Assembly: GCA_903929795.1 (NCBI GenBank)
Contig: CAIYWC010000208.1
Coordinates: 1 to 64,000, forward strand
DNA: 64,000 bases
Reading direction: 5' to 3'
Source: an uncultured Myxococcales bacterium
Lineage (GTDB): Bacteria > Myxococcota_A > UBA9042
Shown here: piece by piece, positions 18,469 to 25,600 of the stretch
How the letters are laid out: every line of letters starts with the position of its first letter
Position numbering within the stretch: the stretch's first letter is position 1
Program-made: the position numbers and the translations under genes
Notes under the pieces: model-generated
Seen by the model: only the letters and a program-made list of their open reading frames with translations
Told to the model about the DNA's origin: nothing
The model's database searches: none

Positions 18469-20457
18469 TCAGAACATCAGCGCGAGGTGGCCGAGGATGC
18501 GCCACGCGTTCTCGGGCGTCTGGGTGTTGACGCCGTTGATCATGCTGACGTTGGTGGCGCCGGGGACGACTTGCGCGCCGTACCAGCCGTTTTTCAGGTT
18601 GAACGCGTCGCCGGTGACCGCGTAGGCGAACGTAACCTGAGCGAGAAACATGCCTTTTTGCCCAAGAAAGCCGCGGGCGTCGAATTCCCAGCCGATGTCC
18701 GAGCCGCCGCCTGGCGTACCCGCGGGGTTCATCGCCAGCGCCTTGAGCACCGACACATCCAGGCCGAGCTGCTGCGGCGCGTAGAACGGGTAAGCGTTGA
18801 TGGAAAACGTCGGCTTCAAGTAGACCGCGTTGGTCACGGCGCCGACTATGTCGCGAAAGAGCAGGTTGTCCACGCGGAAATTCTTGTGGAATTTGAATGC
18901 AGTGATGTCGTTGTTGACCTGGCCGGTGGAGGTCGACAGCGTGCACGACGCGTCGCCCGAGACCGGGTAGACGCCAAAGCAGCCGGTGTCGTCGCCGCTG
19001 GCGAGGCCGCCTTCCAGATAGACGCCGATGCCCTCGTTTTGGAACGCGGACTTGAAGGCGCCGCCGTACATCATGATATCACGCGGTTTTGGCGGATTGC
19101 CCGGCAGCGTGTTCGCGTCATCGATGTGCCCCGCGAGGACCGTCGCTTCCCATTCGACGACCAGACGCCGGGAAAACGAGATGCGTCGCTCAAAACGTCC
19201 CCACAAATCGCCGGCATACGCGGTGGCGCCGCGCGGCATCAGCTGGTTCGACTTGTTCTTCAGCGCGTCATTCAGCGTCAGATCGGACGTCGAAGTATTG
19301 CTCGCCAAGTCATTGGTTTGCGACCGGTACATGCCGTACAAGCCCCAGTCCAGCACCCAGTCGTGGTCGTCCAGCAGCGCCTTCTTGCGCGCTTCCACTT
19401 CCTTGGGCGTCTGCGGCTTGGAGTACACCGCCAGCGAGACCTGCCGCACGTCGTCGGATTCCTCCATGTCGCGCGCCTGGCCGTCGGGCCGCGTCGTGTC
19501 GATGGCGGTCAGCCCTTGCGATGCAAAGTCGTACGCCAACGCGATGTACGCCGGACCGAGCTTTGTCACAAAAGCGATGCGGTCTGCGTAGCTGGCGAAA
19601 TCGGCGTCGTAGCCCTGGCCCTCCCAGGTCTGGCGCGGGCCACCGTAGTATTCCGTGGGCCGGCCGCCGTCCCAACCGTCGCCGCCACCGCCGTTGGCGA
19701 AGATGCCGAGGCCCCAGTTGGACGCCATGCGGCCGACGCGCAACACGCCGAGCATGGTTTTCCATTCCGCGTACGCTTCCTTGACCGAGATGACGCCGGG
19801 GCGCATCGACGTGCTGAACGCGACCAAGGGCACGTCCGGCCGCTGCAAGGCGCCGGCGTAGTCCGGGCTGCTGCCAAAGACGTAATTGTCCATGATGTCA
19901 AAGGTCGTGTAGACGCGGATGTCGTCGCTGATGTGCACCGTCGGCGCGAAGCGGATGCGCATGTTGGCGCCGGCGAGCGTCGACTCACCGGCCGCCTTGC
20001 CGACCTGGCTTGCGTACTGCGAACTGGCGTTGTTGGCCGGCCATAGCGACAGCGGCGGCAAGATGGCCGACGTCGTCACAACCTTGTTGGCCTGCGTGGC
20101 GTTGACCGCAGCTTGGCCCAAGTGACCGTTGCTGATCAGATCCGGTCGAAAGCGAAAATAGCCGTGATAATCAACATATGGAAACGTCGGCGCCGGGGCA
20201 ACCGCGGGCACGTCCCACGCCGTGCCGCTGGATGTGGTCGTCGCCGCGGGCGTGCCGGAGTCCATCTGTTCCAGCAAGCCGCCTGCCGTCGGGCTGGCCG
20301 CTGCCGGTGTCTGGACGGCGGCTTCAGGCGCATCAGCGGCCCACGCACCGTGCGCGGACAGAAGCCCAGCTGCCGCAAGCGCCGCGCACAGCGCGTAGGT
20401 CCAGCGCCCGGTCAGGCCACGAGTTTCGGTTCGTTCGTTTGCGTGCAATGCTACCAC
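18469..20457 (-). CDS. Large outer-membrane-type protein of unknown function
   Basis: 662 residues with a signal peptide (core YALCAALAAAGLLSAHGAWA) and then an Ala/Pro/Thr-rich linker. From about residue 85 it is a long beta-rich body starting FPYVDYHGYFRFRPDL. Many short amphipathic strands ending in aromatic residues and a final residue Phe (ILGHLALMF) are the mark of a BAM-inserted barrel. It resembles the myxobacterial TIGR04551-type proteins (recalled, not checked). GTG 20457 has GGGGAGG five bases upstream; an earlier ATG (20493) has none. Cargo unknown. Confidence 0.8.
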   Translation of the reverse strand: MVALHANERTETRGLTGRWTYALCAALAAAGLLSAHGAWAADAPEAAVQTPAAASPTAGGLLEQMDSGTPAATTTSSGTAWDVPAVAPAPTFPYVDYHGYFRFRPDLISNGHLGQAAVNATQANKVVTTSAILPPLSLWPANNASSQYASQVGKAAGESTLAGANMRIRFAPTVHISDDIRVYTTFDIMDNYVFGSSPDYAGALQRPDVPLVAFSTSMRPGVISVKEAYAEWKTMLGVLRVGRMASNWGLGIFANGGGGDGWDGGRPTEYYGGPRQTWEGQGYDADFASYADRIAFVTKLGPAYIALAYDFASQGLTAIDTTRPDGQARDMEESDDVRQVSLAVYSKPQTPKEVEARKKALLDDHDWVLDWGLYGMYRSQTNDLASNTSTSDLTLNDALKNKSNQLMPRGATAYAGDLWGRFERRISFSRRLVVEWEATVLAGHIDDANTLPGNPPKPRDIMMYGGAFKSAFQNEGIGVYLEGGLASGDDTGCFGVYPVSGDASCTLSTSTGQVNNDITAFKFHKNFRVDNLLFRDIVGAVTNAVYLKPTFSINAYPFYAPQQLGLDVSVLKALAMNPAGTPGGGSDIGWEFDARGFLGQKGMFLAQVTFAYAVTGDAFNLKNGWYGAQVVPGATNVSMINGVNTQTPENAWRILGHLALMF

Positions 20458-20486
20458 GGTTGCCTCCCCGTTTCGGACGGGGCTGC

Positions 20487-20515
20487 ATTTCACGACGACT
20501 GGCCGTTTCCGTCAA
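20487..20515 (-). promoter_or_regulatory. Sigma-70-type promoter for outer-membrane gene and lysA
   Basis: The minus strand has TTGACG, 17 bases, TGAAAT. The predicted start is near 20480 and the GTG at 20457 with its strong ribosome-binding site follows. It lies in the 70-base divergent gap before the cysteine desulfurase gene. Confidence 0.55.
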
Positions 20516-20527
20516 CCAACCAAGGCA

Positions 20528-21682
20528 ATGTTCCCGATGATTTACCTCGACGCCAACGCGACCACGCCACTTGGTGCGCCGGCCCGCGACGCGATGACCG
20601 CCGCGATGGCGCAGTTTTTCGGCAATCCGTCGTCCCTGCACGGCCGTGGGCAGGCCGGGCGGGCGCAGCTGGAGCACGCCCGGCAGACTGTGTTGGCGGC
20701 GGTCGGCGGCGCCGGAGGCAAGATCGTCTTGACCAGCGGCGCCACCGAGGCCAATGCGCTGGCGTGGCACGGCGTGCTGGCCGATCGGCGGCAGAGGCAC
20801 GCTGTGCGCGTGGTGACGAGCGCGGTGGAGCATCCGTCGATTGGGGCGCTGGCGGCGCAGCTGCGCACGAGCGGCGTGGAGGTGATTGCCGTGCCGGTGG
20901 ATGCCCAGGGGCGGCTGGACATGCGCGCATACGCGGCGGCGCTGGCGGAACCGACGACGCTGGTCAGCATCATGGCCGTGCAAAACGAGCTGGGCGGCAT
21001 CTACCCGCTGGCCGAATTGGCGCGGCTGGCGCATCAGGCGGGCGCGGTCTTTCACACCGATGCGACCCAAGCGCCGGGGCGAATTCCGCTGAATTTCCAT
21101 GGCATGGGTGTCGATCTGGCGAGCCTCTCGGCGCACAAAGCGGGCGGGCCCGCAGGCGTCGGGGCGCTGTGGCTGCGCAAAGGCCAGCGCGTGACGCCGC
21201 TGGTCGCCGGCCATCAGGAGGACGGGCTGCGCGGCGGCACGGAGAACCTGCTTGGCATAATCGGCATGGCCGCAGCGTTTGCCGGGCTGTCGCAGCAGCT
21301 GTCTGGGATGGCGCAGGTGCGCGTGCTCCGCGATCGGCTCTGGCGAGGCCTGGTGGCGGCGGCGGGACCGCTGACGCGCAATGGCGACGTGGCACCGGAG
21401 GACGAGACAGGCCACGTGCTGAATGTGGCGTGGCCGGGCGTTGACGGCGCCCGGCTTGTGCGATCGCTGGACCTGGAGGACGTGTGCGTGTCGTCGGGTG
21501 CGGCGTGCGCATCGGGGACGCAAGAGCCTTCGCACGTGCTGCTGGCGTGCGGGCACGCGCCGGCGGAGGCACGCGCAGGCCTGCGGTTTTCGCTGAGCGC
21601 AGCCACGACCCCAGCCGAGATCGACGAGGTGATTGCCTTGATGCCGCGCGTGCTGGCCCGCGGACGTCGCCCGGCGTCGTGA
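20528..21682 (+). CDS. Cysteine desulfurase, IscS/NifS type
   Basis: 384 residues. PLP enzyme that releases cysteine sulfur as a protein persulfide. Seen: IYLDANATTPL start, SGATEANALA, SAVEHPSI (cofactor His), HTDATQAPG, Schiff-base Lys204 in SAHKAGG, and catalytic Cys327 in the SSGAACASGTQEPSHVL loop of the IscS/NifS (group I) class. It is separated from mnmA by 133 bases and from the divergent outer-membrane gene by about 70. The pair desulfurase-mnmA resembles the yrvO-mnmA pair of Bacillus, where the desulfurase feeds MnmA directly. No iscU or scaffold gene is nearby, so a role in tRNA thiolation is more likely than general Fe-S assembly (inference). Confidence 0.93.
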   Translation: MFPMIYLDANATTPLGAPARDAMTAAMAQFFGNPSSLHGRGQAGRAQLEHARQTVLAAVGGAGGKIVLTSGATEANALAWHGVLADRRQRHAVRVVTSAVEHPSIGALAAQLRTSGVEVIAVPVDAQGRLDMRAYAAALAEPTTLVSIMAVQNELGGIYPLAELARLAHQAGAVFHTDATQAPGRIPLNFHGMGVDLASLSAHKAGGPAGVGALWLRKGQRVTPLVAGHQEDGLRGGTENLLGIIGMAAAFAGLSQQLSGMAQVRVLRDRLWRGLVAAAGPLTRNGDVAPEDETGHVLNVAWPGVDGARLVRSLDLEDVCVSSGAACASGTQEPSHVLLACGHAPAEARAGLRFSLSAATTPAEIDEVIALMPRVLARGRRPAS

Positions 21683-21724
21683 CGCAACCGTTGCCAACCG
21701 CCTTGCGCCCGCGCAGGTTCTGCG

Positions 21725-21752
21725 TTGCGCACGGCTTGCGGTGTGGTACCCT
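21725..21752 (+). promoter_or_regulatory. Possible promoter of mnmA-rnc
   Basis: TTGCGC, 16 bases, TACCCT in the 133-base gap before mnmA. Predicted start near 21759. By-eye match only. Confidence 0.4.
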
Positions 21753-21815
21753 CGCCGTGCTCGACCGTGCGTTTCTCGGTCCTTTTTCGCGCCGCTTTTG
21801 GCGCCGTCCGCGGCC

Positions 21816-23045
21816 ATGACAGTTTGCGCCACACCCCTCCCGCCGCGACCGTGGACTGACCTGCTGGCAGAGGCCGGTGACGCGCGCGAACCGTCCGCCA
21901 TCATTGCCGAAATGCGCGCCGTCATGCGCCTGCCGGCCGGTGCACGCGTCGCAGTAGCGATGTCAGGCGGCGTGGATTCCAGTGCGGTCGCAGCGCTCCT
22001 GGTGGAAGCGGGCTACGAGGTTTTTGGGCTGACGGCCCGGCTTTACGACGTGGATCCGGCGTCGATCGGCCGCGCGGGCACCTGTTGCGCGCCCGAGGAC
22101 GCACGCGATGCGCGCAACGTCGCATGGGCGCTGGGAATTCGCCACTACACGCTGGACGAACGCGAGGTTTTTGCCCGCGCCGTCATCGCGCGTTTCGTCG
22201 CCGATTACGACCGCGGCGACACGCCCAACCCGTGCGTGGAATGCAACCGGACGCTCAAATTCGAGGTGCTCGTGCAGGAAGCGCGCGCGCTGGGCGCCGA
22301 GGCGCTCGCGACGGGCCACTACGCGCGGCTGGAACTGGACGGCGCCGGCCAGCCGCAACTGCGCCGCGGGTTGGATCCGCACAAGGACCAGTCGTATTTT
22401 CTGCACCCGCTGGGCGCGGATGTCGGCCGTTTCGTGCGTTTTCCGCTCGGCGCGTGGCACAAGTCGCAGGTGCGCGGGCACGCGGCGCGGCTGGGCGTGC
22501 CGGTGGCCGAGAAGCGCGAGTCGATGGACGTCTGCTTTGTCGCCGCGAGCACGCCGCGCGAGTTCGTCGCCGGGCATCGGGGCGCGCGGCCGGGCGCGAT
22601 CGTCGATTTGGCCGGGACGCAGCTGGGACAGCATGCGGGCATCGCCGGTTTCGCCGTCGGGCAGCGCCACGGCTTGGGGCTGCCGCCGCATCAGCCGGAG
22701 GCCGGCCCGCTGTACGTCGTGGACAAGCGGCCCGATGGCACGATCGTGGTCGGGCCGCATGAGGCGCTGCGGGCGACGACGGTGCAACTACGTGATTTGT
22801 CGTGGATTGGCGAGCCTCCGCCGGTCGGGACGGAGCTGGCGCTGCAGGTCCGCCATCGCGGCAAAGCGGTGCCGGCGCGGATTCGGGAATCGCACGCGGA
22901 CAGCGTGACGTTGTCCGTGCTTGGCGAGCTGTTTGCGGCCGGGCGCGGCCAGAGCGGCGTCCTGTACGCGGGCGATCGCGTCTTGGGCGGCGGCATCATC
23001 AGCAGCGCCACACTGGACGGCGGCGACGCTGGGGGAAAGGCATGA
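21816..23045 (+). CDS. mnmA: tRNA-specific 2-thiouridylase MnmA
   Basis: 409 residues. Puts the s2U34 sulfur on tRNA-Lys, -Glu and -Gln. Seen: ATP-pyrophosphatase loop VAVAMSGGVDSSAVAALL, catalytic Cys140 in TPNPCVECNRTLKF, ATGHYAR, KDQSYFL, and the second Cys240 in ESMDVCFV. The length exceeds the usual 360-370 because of about 40 extra N-terminal residues before the PP-loop. ATG 21816 was chosen; ATG 21912 (MRAVMRLPAG) would give a standard-length protein and cannot be excluded. The TGA overlaps the rnc ATG. Confidence 0.94.
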   Translation: MTVCATPLPPRPWTDLLAEAGDAREPSAIIAEMRAVMRLPAGARVAVAMSGGVDSSAVAALLVEAGYEVFGLTARLYDVDPASIGRAGTCCAPEDARDARNVAWALGIRHYTLDEREVFARAVIARFVADYDRGDTPNPCVECNRTLKFEVLVQEARALGAEALATGHYARLELDGAGQPQLRRGLDPHKDQSYFLHPLGADVGRFVRFPLGAWHKSQVRGHAARLGVPVAEKRESMDVCFVAASTPREFVAGHRGARPGAIVDLAGTQLGQHAGIAGFAVGQRHGLGLPPHQPEAGPLYVVDKRPDGTIVVGPHEALRATTVQLRDLSWIGEPPPVGTELALQVRHRGKAVPARIRESHADSVTLSVLGELFAAGRGQSGVLYAGDRVLGGGIISSATLDGGDAGGKA

Positions 23046-23857
23046 GCGACGACCGGCCGATGACCCACCGCGAGCGCCGACTGTCGCGACCGGCGATCGC
23101 CATCCACGACTATCTGGCAGGGATCGGTGCGCTGGCGCCGCGGCTCGGTCACGGTTTTTCGGAGCCGGAGCTGCTGATCACCGCGCTGACGCACCCGTCC
23201 TGGCGCAATGAAAACGCGCCAGGCGGCGAGGACAACCAGCGCCTGGAGTTCCTGGGCGATGCGGTCCTGGGCCTGACGATCACGCAGGAGCTGGTGCAAC
23301 GCCTGCCCGATCGCAAAGAGGGCGAGCTGACGGTGATGAAGTCGCAGCTCGTGCGCGAGTCGAGCCTGGCGGTCATCGCCGAGCGGCTGGGCGTGGGCCT
23401 GGCGCTCAAGCTCGGGCGCGGCGAAGACCAGACGGGCGGTCGGCATCGGCCCTCTGTGCTGGCGGACGCGATGGAAGCCCTGATTGGCGCAGTATTTTTG
23501 GACGGCGGCTACGACGCGGCGCGCGAAGTCGTGATGCGCCTGTTCAGCGAGGCGATCGAACTGATGATCGAGCAGTTGCAGCAGTCCGACGGGCTGGACC
23601 CCAGCGCGCTCTCGGCGAACACGGCGAATTGGAAGACCGCGGTGCAGGAGCTGCTCCAGCACGCCGGGCTGCAACCGCCGAACTATACGCTGGAAGGTGA
23701 AGAAGGTCCGGTGCACGCCCGCAAATTCCGCGTCGCCGCAGTGGCGCGCCTCGGCGACACGCTGCTGACCGCGCACGGGGAAGGCGGCAGCAAGAAGATT
23801 GCTGAACACGATGCCGCGGCCGAGCTGTACCGACAGCTGCACGAGCGGATCACATAG
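23042..23857 (+). CDS. rnc: Ribonuclease III
   Basis: 271 residues. Double-strand-specific endoribonuclease for rRNA and mRNA processing. Seen: signature NQRLEFLGDAVLGL with its Glu/Asp metal ligands, the second acidic site DAMEALIGAVFLDGGYDAA, then a C-terminal dsRNA-binding domain (NWKTAVQELLQHAG to GGSKKIAEHDAAAELYRQL). The start ATG overlaps the mnmA stop by 4 bases. An N-terminal extension of about 20 residues precedes the nuclease domain. Confidence 0.95.
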   Translation: MSDDRPMTHRERRLSRPAIAIHDYLAGIGALAPRLGHGFSEPELLITALTHPSWRNENAPGGEDNQRLEFLGDAVLGLTITQELVQRLPDRKEGELTVMKSQLVRESSLAVIAERLGVGLALKLGRGEDQTGGRHRPSVLADAMEALIGAVFLDGGYDAAREVVMRLFSEAIELMIEQLQQSDGLDPSALSANTANWKTAVQELLQHAGLQPPNYTLEGEEGPVHARKFRVAAVARLGDTLLTAHGEGGSKKIAEHDAAAELYRQLHERIT

Positions 23858-24008
23858 CGCCGACCGCGGGTTGTGCTATGATGCAGCGGGGCGGCGGCGG
23901 CTGAGGTGCAGCTGGTTTTTGCGCAACCCTGCTTGGGGATTCATGTTCGGCCTCGTATCGACTGGGATCACGCTAACGGAGCGCGGGACGCTCGGCTTGG
24001 AGCGCGCC

Positions 24009-24215
24009 ATGTTGGGCACCACAGAACTGCTTGTGATTTTTGGCATTATCGTCGTCATGTTCGGCGCCACCAAGCTGCCGCAGCTCGGCAAGGGCTTGGG
24101 CGAGGCGATCGGCAACTTCAAGAAGGCGCAACGCGACGCTGAACGCGAGATCTCGCAGAGCGGCGAGATCGACGCAACACCGAAGTTGGACCGTGATCAG
24201 GAACACAAGTCCTGA
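24009..24215 (+). CDS. tatA: Twin-arginine translocase TatA/E subunit
   Basis: 68 residues. One N-terminal membrane helix (TELLVIFGIIVVMFGATKLPQ) followed by the FG-hinge and amphipathic helix LGKGLGEAIGNFKKAQRDAE, then an acidic tail. ATG 24009 has GGAG six bases upstream; an earlier ATG (23943) would add 22 residues before the helix and is unlikely. No tatB or tatC is in the window, so the rest of the translocase is elsewhere. Confidence 0.92.
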   Translation: MLGTTELLVIFGIIVVMFGATKLPQLGKGLGEAIGNFKKAQRDAEREISQSGEIDATPKLDRDQEHKS

Positions 24216-24233
24216 GCGATTGGCGTCCGCGGC

Positions 24234-24262
24234 TTGACCGAATCGCTAGACGTCTTTACACT
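24234..24262 (+). promoter_or_regulatory. Promoter for the tRNA-Lys/tRNA-Glu transcript
   Basis: TTGACC, exactly 17 bases, TACACT. Predicted start near 24269, some 70 bases before the first tRNA. One of the best sigma-70-type matches in the window. Confidence 0.7.
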
Positions 24263-24338
24263 CCGCCGGCCATTCGCCCCGAGTGAGTGGCGCGACTTCG
24301 AGCGGATTCGGCCTCACGCCGCCCGCTTCCAGCGCAGC

Positions 24339-24411
24339 GAGCCGGTAGCTCAGCCGGTAGAGCAGCAGACTTTTAATCTGTTGGTCGAGGGTTCGATTCC
24401 CTCCCGGCTCA
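24339..24411 (+). tRNA. tRNA-Lys (anticodon TTT)
   Basis: Full cloverleaf. Acceptor arms GAGCCGG / CCGGCTC pair perfectly, D-arm GCTC...GAGC, anticodon stem GCAGA/TCTGT with loop CTTTTAA, T-arm GAGGG-TTCGATT-CCCTC, discriminator A. The CCA end is not encoded. Confidence 0.96.
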
Positions 24412-24433
24412 CCGTTCACGCTACACCACCGAC

Positions 24434-24510
24434 GACCCCATCGTCTAACCAGGTTAGGACACCGGCCTTTCACGCCGTTAACGCGGGTTCAAATCCCGCT
24501 GGGGTCACCA
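24434..24510 (+). tRNA. tRNA-Glu (anticodon TTC)
   Basis: Acceptor GACCCCA / TGGGGTC, D-arm GTC...GAC, anticodon stem CCGGC/GCCGT with loop CTTTCAC, T-arm GCGGG-TTCAAAT-CCCGC, discriminator A and an encoded CCA end (unlike the preceding tRNA-Lys). 22 bases separate the two tRNAs, so they share a transcript. Confidence 0.95.
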
Positions 24511-24552
24511 GACAGACAGCACTTTGTTATCGCGATCGTCGATGCCGGGCCA

Positions 24553-24607
24553 GCATTGGGATCGGCTTGCGGGGATGGGTTTACCATACCCAATGCATCG
24601 GTTTTTT
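24553..24607 (+). terminator. Rho-independent terminator after the tRNAs
   Basis: Inverted repeat GCATTGGG (24553) / CCCAATGC (24589) with a 28-base loop that can fold further (ATGGGT/ACCCAT-like). Six T's follow at 24602. It ends the tRNA transcript. Confidence 0.65.
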
Positions 24608-24885
24608 GTGTGACGCGAATTTCTGGAATTTGTGGGTTGGGCCCCCTACCCGCCACCGCCGCCAAGGCCCGGTCGACCGCCGGGCAAACCCGTCCGTCGA
24701 CGCGGGAAGCTCCAACCCATGGACTTCCCAGCGCGAAGTGCGCCGTGCGCAAAGCTGACGCAGGCAACCGCCCCGGAGCGGCTGCGCGCGGCGACGGGGT
24801 GGTCACCGTCACGTTCAGGTATTCGCGGGCCGGCGATTTTTGCCGCGGCCCGCGCGGTAAATTTCCCGCCCAAGGCGTGATTCCA
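24608..24885. other. Gene-free stretch
   Basis: Open frames exist on both strands, but none has a ribosome-binding site, a recognisable protein or sensible composition. No tRNA-like fold, repeat or hairpin was seen. Together with the terminator before it and the repeat element after it, it makes the largest gene-free interval of the window (24511-25017). Confidence 0.6.
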
Positions 24886-25000
24886 CGTGCCGACATAGGC
24901 TGGAGATCAGCCGTTCTCGATCCGCGGCGTGCCTCCGGAGGAGTTGGCTCGCGTTCCCAGTCCGAGATGCAACCGATCTGACCGCCGAAATTGGGTATTC
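24886..25000 (-). repeat. Intergenic hairpin repeat, copy 1
   Basis: Copy of a roughly 110-base element found three times (others at 51991 and 63287). By hand count it matches copy 3 at about 86 of 110 positions without gaps. The central hairpin is CTCC-GGA-GGAG at 24933-24943, inside a looser CCGCG...CGCG pairing. It begins about 18 bases beyond the 3' end of the minus-strand slyD gene; orientation is given relative to that gene. Confidence 0.8.
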
Positions 25001-25017
25001 GAATCAGGTCGTCCTGT

Positions 25018-25518
25018 TTAGTGGTGGTGATGGCCGCCGGGCCCGTGCACATGGCCATGCTTGAGTTCTTCCTTGGTCGCCTCGCGAATCGCGCCCACCG
25101 TGATGCGAAAGCGCAGCGTCTCACTGGCCAGCGGATGGTTGCGGTCCAGCACGACCTCGTCACCGCGCACGCCGGCGATAAACGCCATCGACGTCTCGCC
25201 CGACTCGTCTTCCAGCTCCAACGGCAGGCCGATCTCGATCTCGAAATCCTCGGGCAGCGCCTCGCGCGGCACCACGACAATCTTGTCTTCATCGCGCACG
25301 CCGTAGCCCTCTTCCGGGCTCACGGAGATGTCGCGCGTGTCGCCCGTGGTCAGGCCGATCAGCTGCACTTCCAGCCCCGGCACGACGTTTTCGTAGCCGA
25401 CCAAGAAGCAGAATTCGCCGTCCGACGAGCTGTCGATGACCTCGTCGTCCACCAGCCGCAGCTCGTAATCAAGTGTAACAACGGTGTTTTTGGCAATTTT
25501 CAGATTCGCTTGTGTCAT
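25018..25518 (-). CDS. slyD: SlyD-type FKBP peptidyl-prolyl isomerase
   Basis: 166 residues. FKBP folding helper with an inserted chaperone flap. Seen: VVTLDYELRLVDDEVIDSS, FLVGYENVVPGLEVQLIGL, EEGYGVRDEDKIVVVPREALP (SlyD/FkpB signature) and a short C-terminal metal-binding tail (HGHVHGPGGHHHH). The tail is much shorter than that of E. coli SlyD (total 196) and has no Cys, so it would bind fewer nickel ions. Cytoplasmic. AGGGG lies seven bases upstream of the ATG. Confidence 0.9.
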   Translation of the reverse strand: MTQANLKIAKNTVVTLDYELRLVDDEVIDSSSDGEFCFLVGYENVVPGLEVQLIGLTTGDTRDISVSPEEGYGVRDEDKIVVVPREALPEDFEIEIGLPLELEDESGETSMAFIAGVRGDEVVLDRNHPLASETLRFRITVGAIREATKEELKHGHVHGPGGHHHH

Positions 25519-25600
25519 GGTCGTCCCCTTGCGTTAGCGTGCGGCGTGCGCGTCGGCGTGACGCGCGGCGGCGAAGCCTACACGCGGTTGGCGGGCGTGA

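Noticed and set aside
23799-24008. N-terminal extension of tatA starting at 23943.
   Set aside because: Would put polar residues before the membrane helix and lacks a better ribosome-binding site.
24489-25292. Open frame covering repeat copy 1 on the minus strand, with a peptide similar to frames in copies 2 and 3.
   Set aside because: Similarity reflects the DNA repeat. No start signals, no shared start or stop, so not a protein family, although a short conserved peptide cannot be fully excluded.
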